From contig NZ_CP022221.1 of the NCBI RefSeq assembly GCF_004114935.1, forward strand, positions 1,447,001-1,511,000: a stretch of 64,000 nucleotides of DNA, read 5' to 3'. Source of the DNA: Bradyrhizobium zhanjiangense (GTDB lineage Bacteria > Pseudomonadota > Alphaproteobacteria > Rhizobiales > Xanthobacteraceae). This document shows, one piece after another, positions 13,369-22,212 of this stretch. Positions within the stretch are counted from its first letter, which is position 1. Every line of letters begins with the position of its first letter. The translations under genes were made by a program, and so were the position numbers. The notes under the pieces are model-generated. The model was not told the DNA's origin, made no database searches, and worked only from the letters and a program-made list of their open reading frames with translations.

Positions 13369-14316
13369 ATGACGCTGGTCTCGATCCCGTCCAATCCCGT
13401 CCCCGAAAACGTCGTCAGTGGCACCATCAAGACCCCCGATGGCGCCGAGCTGCGCTTTGCGCGCTGGGCGCCGCCGGCGGGCCGCAAGGGTACGGTCTGC
13501 GTCTTCACCGGACGCAGCGAGCAGATCGAGAAATATTTCGAGACCGTGCGCGACCTGCGCGACCGCGGCTTTGCGGTGGCGATGATCGATTGGCGCGGGC
13601 AGGGCCATTCCTCGCGTCGCCTGCGCGATCCGCGCAAGGGCTATGTGCGCGACTTCGCCGATTTCGAGATCGACGTCGAGACCTTCGTGCAGCAGGTGGT
13701 GCTGCCGGATTGTCCGCCGCCGTTCTTCGCGCTCGCCCATTCCATGGGCGGCACGGTGCTATTGCGGGTCGCGCATGCGGGCAAGCGCTGGTTCGACCGC
13801 ATGGTGCTGTCGGCGCCGATGATCGACCTGCCTGGCCGCACCACGTCGTTTCCGGCCCGCGCGCTGCTCAAGACGATGCGCCTGTTCGGGCAGGGCGGCC
13901 GTTATGTCCCCGGCGGCAGCAGCCGCATCACCGGGCTCGATCCCTTCATCAACAATCCCCTCACCAGCGACCCGGTGCGCTATGCGCGCAATGCCGCGAT
14001 CCTGGAGGAGGATCCGACGCTGGGGCTGGCGTCACCGACGGTGGCCTGGGCCGACGCGGCCTTCAGCGCGATGCAAACCTTCAAGCGCCTGAAATATCCG
14101 TCAGAGATCCGCCAGCCGATCCTGATGCTGGCGGCCTCCAGCGACACCGTGGTCTCGACCGCTGCGATCGAGGAGTTCGCCTATCATTTGCGCGCCGGCT
14201 CGCATCTCGTCATCGCGGGCTCGAAGCACGAGATCCTCCAGGAGCAGGACCGTTACCGCTCCCAGTTCTGGGCCGCCTTCGACGCCTTCGTGCCGGGCAC
14301 GCCGCTGTTCAAGTGA
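13369..14316 (+). CDS. alpha/beta hydrolase, lysophospholipase/monoacylglycerol lipase type
   Basis: 315 residues from the ATG at 13369; a TTG at 13351 is possible but less likely. The hydrolase-fold triad is visible: Ser125 in ALAHSMGG, Asp in ASSDTVV, His in GSKHEIL. DWRGQGHS is the conserved strand before the cap domain. The family (serine aminopeptidase S33 / PldB-like) cleaves lysophospholipids or monoacylglycerols in the cytosol. It diverges from the heat-shock gene with under 60 bases between the RpoH promoter and its start, but I see no heat-shock box facing right. Confidence 0.85.
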   Translation: MTLVSIPSNPVPENVVSGTIKTPDGAELRFARWAPPAGRKGTVCVFTGRSEQIEKYFETVRDLRDRGFAVAMIDWRGQGHSSRRLRDPRKGYVRDFADFEIDVETFVQQVVLPDCPPPFFALAHSMGGTVLLRVAHAGKRWFDRMVLSAPMIDLPGRTTSFPARALLKTMRLFGQGGRYVPGGSSRITGLDPFINNPLTSDPVRYARNAAILEEDPTLGLASPTVAWADAAFSAMQTFKRLKYPSEIRQPILMLAASSDTVVSTAAIEEFAYHLRAGSHLVIAGSKHEILQEQDRYRSQFWAAFDAFVPGTPLFK

Positions 14317-14324
14317 GGACGGTG

Positions 14325-14369
14325 CCCCCCCTCGCCCCGCTTGCGGGGAGGGGGTGGGGGGGAGTCTCC
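14325..14369. repeat. partial CTCTCCC-family repeat (copy 2)
   Basis: CCCCCTCGCCCCGCTTGCGGGG followed by GAGGGGGTGGGGG: one half of the family element, directly after the hydrolase stop. The CCCCGC/GCGGGG hairpin could help end the transcript. Confidence 0.65.
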
Positions 14370-14412
14370 GCAAGGATGATGAGAGTTGAGTTCGCGGAGA
14401 GTTCTTCATTCT

Positions 14413-14531
14413 CCGTCATTGCGAGGAGGTCGCGACAAAATTGCGTAGCAATTTTGCGCTGATGCGACGAAGCAATCCAGGCTGCCTGCGCGGAGACAGT
14501 CTGGATTGCTTCGCTTCGCTCGCAATGACGG
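14413..14531. repeat. extragenic palindromic repeat, GTCATTGCGAG family (copy 3, with insert)
   Basis: The outer arms match the other copies, but about 35 extra bases break the left arm. The extra segment has its own hairpin, AAAATTGC / GCAATTTT at about 14437-14455, and is bounded by GTCGCGAC-like sequence. It looks like a small palindrome nested in a larger one. Confidence 0.75.
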
Positions 14532-14534
14532 TGC

Positions 14535-17345
14535 TCACAGCGTCTTCAAATACTCGATCAGGTCGTAGCGCTCTTGCTCCTTGAGCACGCGGCCGATGGT
14601 GCCGTCCTTGCCCGGCCCTGGCGTGCCGTCGAACGAGTGGCCGGCATTGCTGTTGCCAAACAACTCGGTGCCGTCAGACGCCCGCGTCGAGAAGCGCGAC
14701 TGCCCGGTCTTGCAGCTCTCGCCGTCGGCGACCGCGAAGCCGACCTGCTTCGGATCGTAGTCGCGACCACCACCCATGCAGAACGATTTCGGGCGCTCGG
14801 CCGCGGGGCTCAGCATCCAGTAGAGCGAGGGCACCGATCCGTTGTGCAGGTAAGGCGCGGTGGCCCAGACGCCGTTGAGCGGACGCGCGCGATACCAGGG
14901 CCCCCGCTCCTCTTTATCGGGCGGCTGCGGACCGGGATTGGGACAGTTCCTGCGCTTACCCCACCAGGCTTGCTGAACCTTCGGCTCGATCTTGGCATCG
15001 TCCATCGCCTTGCGGGCGACGATGTCCACGAGCACCATCAGGCCGAGCGAGTATGGCATGTCGGTCGAAGAAATATCCGGCAGATTGCAGCTCCACCAGG
15101 CATTGAGCTTCTGAGTGGGATCGAGCTGTAGGAAACCCGGCACCTGAACCGTGCGCGTCGCCAGCACGCTGGCCTGAGCCGGGTCGGTCCCCATGCCTTT
15201 GGCGCTCTTCTGAACCTCGTTCAGGAATTTGTCAGCGCCGATGGTTTCCCACCGCGACGAGGACCAGATGCTCTGGGCCGGAAATTCGGTGTCGAACACG
15301 GGATCGTTGACCGGCCCGAGATGGCATTCGACGCAGATCTCCGCGTAGAGCTTGCGGCCACGTTTGACGCGGTCGCCATCGATCCTCCAGGCATCATCGC
15401 CGAAGATGTCCGACGGCCATTTCGGCGATGTCAGTCCGGAGAGCTGCTTTTTCGGATAGGGCGCCGACCCCTTCAGCAGATCCTCGATCCAGTTCAGATT
15501 CTTGATGTCCATCGACGAGCGGAACAGCCTGTCTTTGGGCGTAGTGTCGGACAGATTCAGCAGCGCGGTCACGCCCAGCGCTTCGCCGGCGTTGCGGATC
15601 AGCGGCTGCTCGATGGACGCGTCATATTGCGCGAATTTGAGCCAGGGCACGGTCCAGATCGGCGGGAAGCTGACCGGCGCATCCTTGGCATGCAGATTCT
15701 TCTCGAAGCCGCTGAGGCCGCTGAGCGTCATGTCCTGCGCGAACACCTGATTGCCGATGCGGTTGAGCGCGTCGAGGCGGCCGTATCCTTCCTCGGTGTC
15801 CTGCTGTGGCTCTTGCCGCTTCGTCTTCTCGTTGAACCTCGTCTTGCCGTCGATGGTTTTCGCGTAGGTCTTCTCCCAGTCGATCAGGAACGTGCTGATC
15901 GCGCGCAGCTTCTGCTTTAGCGCATCGCGGTCCACATCGCTGGCGGAGGCGCCGAGCACACGGTCGGCGAAGCGCGTAAAGCGGCCCGGCACGAACAGCG
16001 TATAGGCGATCGACAGGCCGGTCGTGACCTCGAGCCTTCTCAGGTCGGTCATCGCGGGGCCGCCGTCGAAACGGATGTCGATGCCCTTGTAGCGGATCTG
16101 GCCGGTGTGGCAGGCAGCGCAGGTCAGGCCGATCCGGTCCTCGCCGATCTGCCCGGTCGCAGGATCGGGGACGCCGGTCATGCGTGCGAAGCCGACGGGC
16201 AGGCCGTCGACGTTTTCGGCCTGAGCACCCCAGTTCACCGGCGGATCCCAGAGCCGCGCCGGCACCGGCTTCGTCTTGTCGTAGACGTTGGCATAGCCGA
16301 ACCGGCGCAGCGTGGCGTCGTCGGTGTTGATCGTCTGCGGGCTCGGGATGAAGCCGAAGCGCTGCAGATGGTCGCTGTCATGCAGCATGCCGGGCTTTGC
16401 GAAGAAATGAAGCCGCGGCTGCTCGAGCGCCATGAACCAGCGGTAGGGCACCGGGAAGGTCGCGGTGCCCTGGCTGGCGTGATGAAACCAGTGCCGGTCC
16501 TCCAGCGCCCAGTTCTGCTCGAGCCAATACGCGGCCCGCGGTTCGACGTGCTCGGGCAATGGCGGCGCCACCAGATCCCCGAGAATGCCGGGCAGCATGG
16601 GCTGGAATTGATCCGGAAAACGCAGCGCCACGATGCCAAAGACGAGGAGCGCGGCGACGAGTCCGCCGGCAGCGCGCAAGATCAGTGAGGGCGGGGTGAC
16701 GGGCTGGCTGACAACTCGCTGGGTGATCCTGTCAGGGAATTTGCGCTCGTTGAACAATGTACTCACCTCGGCCACGCTGAGATAGCGGTCATCACCCTGA
16801 CCCTTGCCCATGATCTTGAGCAGGATCGGCCATTCGAACTTCATCAGGATCGGGTAGTACCAGCGCGATTGATTGCCGGCGCGCTTGAGGTTGTCCTTCA
16901 TGAAGGTCTGGATTTGCGAGGCGTTGAGCCCGGTCTCGGTGCCGCCGCCATCGGGATCGGTATAGGTGCCGCCGAAACTGGCGAGCCGCGAGATCTCTTC
17001 CTCGTTGACGCGACCGTCGACGCCGAGGATGCGCGAGCCGGCACCGAGCTTGTCGAGCGGGCCGCCGCGCAACATATTGAGCTGCGCGCCCCAAAAGATG
17101 CTTTGCAGGATGCGACAGGCGCCGTTGGCGATCAGCGCGACGCCACGGACCTGGATGCGGGCCGAAACCTTCTTCACCCCCGTCTCGCCGCTTGCATTCG
17201 CGATGGTCTGTGACAGCGTCCGGAGCGGGACGGTCCCGCCATCGACGAAGCCTTCGCCGACGAGGCCGCGCAGGAATGGACAGGGATTGTTCGGCGAGAC
17301 CTGGATCGAGGGGTCGAAGGGCGGCTTCGAAGCGCGGTCATGCAT
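14535..17345 (-). CDS. membrane-anchored diheme cytochrome c peroxidase-like protein
   Basis: 936 residues from the ATG at 17345 (AGGA upstream). Residues 1-215 form an N-terminal domain without heme motifs, including NPCPFLRGLVGEGFVDGG at 20-37 and an EF-hand-like GVDGRVNEEE near 108-117. One transmembrane helix follows (221-242), then a large domain with two covalent heme c sites: CAACH (409-413) and CVECH (671-675). The second part should lie in the periplasm and resembles the large diheme peroxidase/RoxA-like group, so a peroxide or oxygen reaction is likely. The start of the N-terminal domain recalls the PCP region of heme-thiolate peroxygenases, but only faintly. Confidence 0.8.
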   Translation of the reverse strand: MHDRASKPPFDPSIQVSPNNPCPFLRGLVGEGFVDGGTVPLRTLSQTIANASGETGVKKVSARIQVRGVALIANGACRILQSIFWGAQLNMLRGGPLDKLGAGSRILGVDGRVNEEEISRLASFGGTYTDPDGGGTETGLNASQIQTFMKDNLKRAGNQSRWYYPILMKFEWPILLKIMGKGQGDDRYLSVAEVSTLFNERKFPDRITQRVVSQPVTPPSLILRAAGGLVAALLVFGIVALRFPDQFQPMLPGILGDLVAPPLPEHVEPRAAYWLEQNWALEDRHWFHHASQGTATFPVPYRWFMALEQPRLHFFAKPGMLHDSDHLQRFGFIPSPQTINTDDATLRRFGYANVYDKTKPVPARLWDPPVNWGAQAENVDGLPVGFARMTGVPDPATGQIGEDRIGLTCAACHTGQIRYKGIDIRFDGGPAMTDLRRLEVTTGLSIAYTLFVPGRFTRFADRVLGASASDVDRDALKQKLRAISTFLIDWEKTYAKTIDGKTRFNEKTKRQEPQQDTEEGYGRLDALNRIGNQVFAQDMTLSGLSGFEKNLHAKDAPVSFPPIWTVPWLKFAQYDASIEQPLIRNAGEALGVTALLNLSDTTPKDRLFRSSMDIKNLNWIEDLLKGSAPYPKKQLSGLTSPKWPSDIFGDDAWRIDGDRVKRGRKLYAEICVECHLGPVNDPVFDTEFPAQSIWSSSRWETIGADKFLNEVQKSAKGMGTDPAQASVLATRTVQVPGFLQLDPTQKLNAWWSCNLPDISSTDMPYSLGLMVLVDIVARKAMDDAKIEPKVQQAWWGKRRNCPNPGPQPPDKEERGPWYRARPLNGVWATAPYLHNGSVPSLYWMLSPAAERPKSFCMGGGRDYDPKQVGFAVADGESCKTGQSRFSTRASDGTELFGNSNAGHSFDGTPGPGKDGTIGRVLKEQERYDLIEYLKTL

Positions 17346-17529
17346 GGCCCAAATCCTGAAAGCAGCGAATCGCAAAAAAAGACGCGCCGATCAAGCGCGG
17401 AAAGTCCTAACAAACCGACAGCAGACCATACTACTTCAGCGTGTGATGAAGTGTGGCTGATTTCACTGTCCTGTCAACAACAGCGGGCGCGAGCAGCTTT
17501 TCGCGAAGGGCGGTACCGCGGCAGGCCCG

Positions 17530-19326
17530 TCAGGACTCGGCGGCGCGTTTGACGTCGCTCTGCACCAGGGTCAGCTTGCCAAGCGGCACGCCGGCCTTCA
17601 GCAGACCCTCGCGGTAATGGGCGATGTCCTCGGGCCGCTTCCAATGGAAGTTGCGCAAGTGCCTGTCGACATTCAGAGTTGGATAGTTTCCCATCAGCAC
17701 GCTAGCGGCCTCGCTCGCCTCGCCGCTCCGTCCCATTTGGGCCAATGCCGCGGCGCGGATCGCCAGCGCCTGCATGTGGTTCGGGTTGATGTAGAGCTGC
17801 TCGCGCGCCCATGACAGGGTCGCGTCATATTGGCGCAACAGGTAGTGACTGAAGGCGTTCAGCGCCGCCCATTGGTAGCGCGGGTCGCTGTTGTCGCGCT
17901 GCGCCGCCATCGAGAACAGCTCGATCGCCTCGCGGTGCTCGCCGATAACGAAATGGCAGATGCCGAGCACGCCGCGTGCGCCGTTGTCATAGGGGTTGAG
18001 TGCGACCGCGCGCTTGGCGGCGTCCATCGCGGCCTCGTAATGCCCTTCCATCGCATGGGCCCAGGACAGGATCGAGAACGCGAAGGAGGAACGCGGGTCG
18101 AGCCTGACGCTGGTCTCGGCGAGGTTCATCGCCTCGGCCCACATCTCCCGCGTGCCCTTGACCCAGCCGAACTGGATGCTCTGGATCTGGATCGTGGCGA
18201 GATAGGCGTGCGCGATCGACAGCTTGGGATCGAGCCGGATGGCCTCGCGGAACAGGTCGACGGCGGTGGCCAAATCCTCCTTGGTCTGCCGGTAGTAGTG
18301 CGACAGCCCCTTGAGGAAGCGGTCCCAGGCGCTCACGTCGGTCGAGAGCCGCGCCGGCGCTGAGGCCTCGGCCCGTACGATCTCGGTGGCAATGGCGGCG
18401 GACAGGTTGGTGGTGATCTCGTCCTGCATCGCGAACAGGTCGCCGATGTCGCGGTCGTAGCGGCCGGTCCAGAGCTGCTCGCCGGTCTCCGGCGCGATCA
18501 GCTCGGCGGTGACGCGGATCTTGGCGCCGGCGCGCCGCACCGAGCCCTGGATCAGATAGGTGGCGTCGATCTCGCGCGCGATCAGCCGTGTGCTGATGTT
18601 CCTGCCCTTGAAGGCGAAGGTCGAGTTGCGGCTCAGCACGCGATAGAAGGATTGCAGCGACAGCGCGTGGATCAAATCCTCGGTCAGGCCGTCGGAGAAA
18701 TATTCGTCCTGGGCATCGCTGAGATTGGCGAAGGGCAGCACGCCGACGATCGCGGTGCGATACTGCTGCGAGAGGGCGGACGCCTCCCTCAGCTCGGGCG
18801 CAAGCGCCGGCGCGCCCTCGGGCGTCCAGGTCCAGACCCCGACCGCGTCCTTGATGTTCTTGAAGCGATGGTTGCCGGCGTCGGTGAGCGGCACGGTGAG
18901 ATGCTTGCTCGCCTCGCGATAGGCCTTCGCCGAGATGGCGAAGCCGCCGGGGCTCGCCACCGATTCCAGGCGGACGGCGATGTTGACATCGTCACCGAAC
19001 ACTTCGTCCTCGTCGGCGATGACGTCGCCCATGTGGATGCCGAGCCGGAACTGCATGGCGCGGTCCGCCGGCAGATGCCGGTTGCGCTCCGCCATCAGCG
19101 TCTGCATCGCCATCGCGGCTTCGGTGGCGCCGACGATCGAGGCAAACTCGAGCAGGAAGCCGTCGCCAGTGTTCTTCACGACGCGGCCGCCGTGATTGAG
19201 GATGATGGGGTGGATCGCGCTGCGATGGGCCTTGAAGGCGGCATGGGTGCCGGCCTCGTCGCTGCCCATCATGCGCGAATAGCCGGCGACATCGGCGCAG
19301 ACGATGGCAGCCAGACGTCTTTCCAT
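17530..19326 (-). CDS. class III adenylate/guanylate cyclase with TolB-like and TPR domains
   Basis: 598 residues. The N-terminal catalytic domain (1-165) has both metal-binding aspartates, Asp12 in CADVAGYSRMM and Asp56 in KNTGDGFLLEF, and GIHMGDV. Residues ~190-310 (VGVLPFANLSD, EYFSDGLTEDLIHALS, LIQGSVRRAG) match the TolB-like/FlgO-like segment common in rhizobial cyclases. The rest is tetratricopeptide repeats (for example LFREAIRLDPKLSIAHAYL). It should make cAMP in the cytosol, with the TPRs binding partners. Rhizobia carry many paralogues, so the specific signal is unknown. Confidence 0.9.
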   Translation of the reverse strand: MERRLAAIVCADVAGYSRMMGSDEAGTHAAFKAHRSAIHPIILNHGGRVVKNTGDGFLLEFASIVGATEAAMAMQTLMAERNRHLPADRAMQFRLGIHMGDVIADEDEVFGDDVNIAVRLESVASPGGFAISAKAYREASKHLTVPLTDAGNHRFKNIKDAVGVWTWTPEGAPALAPELREASALSQQYRTAIVGVLPFANLSDAQDEYFSDGLTEDLIHALSLQSFYRVLSRNSTFAFKGRNISTRLIAREIDATYLIQGSVRRAGAKIRVTAELIAPETGEQLWTGRYDRDIGDLFAMQDEITTNLSAAIATEIVRAEASAPARLSTDVSAWDRFLKGLSHYYRQTKEDLATAVDLFREAIRLDPKLSIAHAYLATIQIQSIQFGWVKGTREMWAEAMNLAETSVRLDPRSSFAFSILSWAHAMEGHYEAAMDAAKRAVALNPYDNGARGVLGICHFVIGEHREAIELFSMAAQRDNSDPRYQWAALNAFSHYLLRQYDATLSWAREQLYINPNHMQALAIRAAALAQMGRSGEASEAASVLMGNYPTLNVDRHLRNFHWKRPEDIAHYREGLLKAGVPLGKLTLVQSDVKRAAES

Positions 19327-19537
19327 ATCCCAGGAGCTCCAACGGATCTGCGACCGGCCACGGCGTGGCCGTCGCCTCGAATCCCGCATTTCAAGAACCC
19401 TGCCTTTATAGAGCAGATAAGGCGGCGCGAAAGTATGATCCGCATTGCAAATTCGAGGTAAATCCCACGCAATTGCGGCAGTGGACGGGGAAGGGCGAAC
19501 CGAATATGCCGCCTCAAGGCCGACGCGGGGACCTCAC

Positions 19538-20170
19538 ATGCTGGGCATTCACGAAATCTGGCTTTTCATCCTGTCGGGCGTGCTGCTCAACATCACGCCG
19601 GGCCCTGATACCGTCTATGTGATCGGACGCAGCATGCAGATGGGCTGGCGGGGCGGGGCCGCCGCTGCGCTCGGCATCAGTTGCGGCTGCTTTTTCCACG
19701 TCACGGCCGCTGCGATCGGCCTTTCGGCCCTGCTGATGGCCTCATCGACCGCGTTTTCGATCCTGAAGCTGGTCGGCGCGGCCTATCTCCTCGTCACAGG
19801 ACTTCAGATGCTGTGGTCGCGCCCGGCGCTGGCCTCGGCCATCGACGAACCCGTGCGGAGCTCGCTGCGGCGGGTCTTCCTCCAGGGCGTCTTCACCAAT
19901 GCGCTCAATCCCAAGGTCGCCCTGTTCTTCCTGGCCTTCCTGCCGCAATTCGTCGCAGCCGATTCAGCCCACAAGCCGCTCGCCTTCCTGACGCTCGGCC
20001 TGATCTTCATCTGCACGGGCACGCTGTGGTGCCTGGTGCTGGCCGCGTTCGCGGCGAGGGCCGCCCATCGCTTGCGGCGCTCCGAGGGCGTGATCGCCTG
20101 GGTCAACCGCGCGCTCGGCGGCCTCTTCATCTATCTCGGCATCCGCGTCGCCATGCTGGAGACGCGGTGA
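19538..20170 (+). CDS. LysE/RhtB-family amino-acid exporter
   Basis: 210 residues with about six hydrophobic segments and the family signature LLNITPGPDTVYVIGRS near the N-terminus, plus GVFTNALNPKVALFFLAFLP in the middle. RhtB-type proteins export amino acids such as homoserine, threonine or leucine by proton antiport. The ATG at 19538 gives the usual family length. It is divergent from the cyclase gene; a palindrome just after the stop may end its transcript. Confidence 0.9.
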   Translation: MLGIHEIWLFILSGVLLNITPGPDTVYVIGRSMQMGWRGGAAAALGISCGCFFHVTAAAIGLSALLMASSTAFSILKLVGAAYLLVTGLQMLWSRPALASAIDEPVRSSLRRVFLQGVFTNALNPKVALFFLAFLPQFVAADSAHKPLAFLTLGLIFICTGTLWCLVLAAFAARAAHRLRRSEGVIAWVNRALGGLFIYLGIRVAMLETR

Positions 20171-20173
20171 GCG

Positions 20174-20196
20174 CACCTCTCCCTACGGGAGAGGTG
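20174..20196. terminator. hairpin after the LysE gene
   Basis: CACCTCTCCC-TAC-GGGAGAGGTG is a perfect 10-bp stem four bases after the stop codon. There is no T-run, so it may be a weak terminator or a fragment of the CTCTCCC repeat family whose core it matches. Confidence 0.5.
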
Positions 20197-20232
20197 AACG
20201 AGCGTCACAGCCTATATCGATTTCGTTAGCTC

Positions 20233-20985
20233 TCAGGCGAATTCCTTCAGCAGCGCGCTGCCGGCGAGATAGAGGCCCAGCAAAATCATCGCGATCAGGA
20301 ACCAGCGGCGAAACGCTTCCGCCGGCATCCGCGCCCGCACCGACTGGCCGATGAACATGCCGGCAAAGGCCATGGCAAGGCCGACGGCGCCGGGCACGGC
20401 ATTGGCCGGCGTCAGCAGTCCGCCGGCGGTCAGGTTGAAGGCGAGCGCCAGCGTCGCCGTCGTGAAGAACACGCCGAGCGCCTGCACCAGCTCGTCCTTC
20501 TCCATGCCGATCGCCTGCATGAAGGGCATGGAGGGGATCACCTGCACGCCGGTCGAGGCCGAGATCACGCCGGTGACGACACCGACCACGCCGCCGACCC
20601 ATTTTTCGTTCTCAGGCGCGACGCGGAAGTGGAATTTGTTCAGGCCGATCACGGCGTAGATGACAAGCAGGGCGCCGAGCACGATCGTGCCGTAGCGCGC
20701 ATGGGGGCCGGTCAGCGCGCCGGCATTGAGCCAGCATCCGATCACGGTGCCGATCATCAGCGGCCACAGCCGCCTCAGGATGTCGCGCAAGTGAGGGCCG
20801 ACGAAGGTCTGCCAGATGTTGGTGACGATGGCGGGCACGATCACGATGGCGATCGCGCGGCTGGGCGCCATGCTCACCGCGAGCAGGCCGATGGACACGG
20901 TCGGCAGGCCGAGCCCGACCACGCCCTTGACGAACCCGGCGACCAGGAAGACGGCGGCGATGACAATGAGGAGGGGGTCGATCAT
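20233..20985 (-). CDS. TauE/SafE-family membrane transporter
   Basis: 250 residues, almost entirely hydrophobic, with the two-fold repeated layout of the sulfite exporter TauE/SafE family: GFVKGVVGLGLPTVSIGLLA near the start and GVVTGVISASTGVQVIPSMPFMQAIG in the second half. Members move sulfite, sulfoacetate or other organic anions across the inner membrane. The start at 20985 is followed directly by a helix and avoids a polar extension. It is divergent from a LysR regulator with a perfect palindrome between them, the usual arrangement for a LysR-controlled target. Confidence 0.88.
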   Translation of the reverse strand: MIDPLLIVIAAVFLVAGFVKGVVGLGLPTVSIGLLAVSMAPSRAIAIVIVPAIVTNIWQTFVGPHLRDILRRLWPLMIGTVIGCWLNAGALTGPHARYGTIVLGALLVIYAVIGLNKFHFRVAPENEKWVGGVVGVVTGVISASTGVQVIPSMPFMQAIGMEKDELVQALGVFFTTATLALAFNLTAGGLLTPANAVPGAVGLAMAFAGMFIGQSVRARMPAEAFRRWFLIAMILLGLYLAGSALLKEFA

Positions 20986-21039
20986 ATCTGCACATTGACC
21001 GAAGCCGCGAGCCGGCACAATCTGGAGGTTACGGAGACA

Positions 21040-21060
21040 GCCTTCGTTCTGAACGAAGGC
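21040..21060. promoter_or_regulatory. perfect 21-bp palindrome, probable LysR-type operator
   Basis: Arms GCCTTCGTTC and GAACGAAGGC are exact inverted copies around a single T. Inside lies a T-N11-A LysR box (TCGTTCTGAACGA). It sits 55 bases upstream of the TauE/SafE start and 97 bases before the LysR start. No T-run follows, so a terminator is unlikely. Confidence 0.7.
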
Positions 21061-21138
21061 TAGAGCGATCGGACCCGGAGGGCCGCTTTAGCGCAAAGTG
21101 CGCAGCGGTTTTCCGACAAGATCATGCTCAAACAATAA
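21061..21138. repeat. dispersed extragenic repeat ending in a GATCATGCTCAAACAA tail
   Basis: The segment TAGAGCGATCGG...GCGCAGCGGTTTTCCGACAAG and its A-rich tail resembles a repeat I remember as frequent in Bradyrhizobium and Rhodopseudomonas; its 3' part is also at 8-40. It occupies most of the leader between the palindrome and the LysR start. Confidence 0.6.
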
Positions 21139-21156
21139 GGTTGAGAGAAAACCGTC

Positions 21157-22047
21157 ATGCGCTTCGATCTCGTCGACCTCCAGCTCTTCATCGCGGTCGC
21201 CGACCAGCGCAGCATCACCCGCGGCGCGGAGCGCTCGCACTTGGCGCTGGCCTCGGCCAGTGCGCGCATCAAGGGCCTCGAGGACGCGCTCGGCGTCGCA
21301 CTGCTCAAGCGCGGCCGCCGCGGCGTCGAATTGACCGCGGCCGGCGAGAGCCTGCTCGATCACGCGCGCCTCGTCATCCACCAGATCGACGCCATGCGCG
21401 GCGATCTCGCCGGCTTCGCCAGCGGCGTGCGCGCCAGCGTACATTTCCTCGCCAACACCTCAGGGCTCTCGGAACACCTGCCGAAGGCACTGGCCGGCTT
21501 TCTGCGCGAGCATCGCGACGTCGCCATCGACATTGAGGAGCGCGAGAGCACCGACATCGCGGCGGCGATCACCGCGGGCGCTGCCGATCTCGGCTTTGCC
21601 GCCGAGCACGCGCTGCCCGAGCATATCGAGCGCTTCCGCTTCAGCGAGGATCGGTTGACGCTGGTGACGTCGCGCCGCGGCCCGTTCGCCGGCCGTCGCC
21701 AGATCGACTTCCAGGAGGCGGGGGCCTGCGACTTCGTCGGCCTGACCAGCGCCACCGCGCTTCAAATGCACATCTCGAAGCACGCGGCCCGGCTCGGCAT
21801 GCGCCCACATTTCCGCGCGCGCCTGCGCGATTTCGACGCGATCTGCCAGATGGTCGCCGCCGATGTCGGCGTGGCGCTCATGCCCGAAGCCGCCGCCCGC
21901 CGCTGCGCCAAGACCATGCCGCTCGCCATGGTCCGCCTGCGCGATGCTTTCGCCAACCGAAAGCTCGTGATCTGCGCGCGCAGCTTCAAGACGCTGCCAA
22001 GGCCGGCCAAGATGCTGGTGGAACATTTAAGGGCGGCGGCGGTGTGA
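21157..22047 (+). CDS. LysR-family transcriptional regulator
   Basis: 296 residues. The N-terminal helix-turn-helix is clear (LQLFIAVADQRSITRGAERSHLALASASARIKGLE), followed by the periplasmic-binding-like effector domain (about 90-290). It begins MRFDLVDLQLF, typical of the group. Its divergent neighbour, a TauE/SafE transporter, is the probable target. The nature of the inducer cannot be seen; an organic acid or sulfur compound would fit the transporter. Confidence 0.92.
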   Translation: MRFDLVDLQLFIAVADQRSITRGAERSHLALASASARIKGLEDALGVALLKRGRRGVELTAAGESLLDHARLVIHQIDAMRGDLAGFASGVRASVHFLANTSGLSEHLPKALAGFLREHRDVAIDIEERESTDIAAAITAGAADLGFAAEHALPEHIERFRFSEDRLTLVTSRRGPFAGRRQIDFQEAGACDFVGLTSATALQMHISKHAARLGMRPHFRARLRDFDAICQMVAADVGVALMPEAAARRCAKTMPLAMVRLRDAFANRKLVICARSFKTLPRPAKMLVEHLRAAAV

Positions 22048-22082
22048 AGGGGCACTTAAGGTGCTCCGCAGCGATGGTGCGC

Positions 22083-22200
22083 TCCCTCTCCCGCTTGCGG
22101 GAGAGGGGTGGGGAGAGGGTGTCTACGCCAGGGAGATTCCCCGAGAGGAGAGAGCCCTCACCCGGCGCTTCGCGCCGACCTCTCCCGCAAGCGGGAGAGG
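22083..22200. repeat. extragenic palindromic repeat, CTCTCCC family (copy 3)
   Basis: Left hairpin CCCTCTCCCGC/GCGGGAGAGGG and right hairpin CCTCTCCCGC/GCGGGAGAGG, with GGAGAGGGTGTC and a GGCGCTTCGCGCC mini-hairpin between. It lies between the convergent LysR and binding-protein genes. Confidence 0.85.
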
Positions 22201-22212
22201 TAGAAACCGGCG

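Noticed and set aside
13369..14316. Heat-shock control of the alpha/beta hydrolase from the shared gap
   Set aside because: The RpoH boxes face left only; no right-facing heat-shock promoter was seen.
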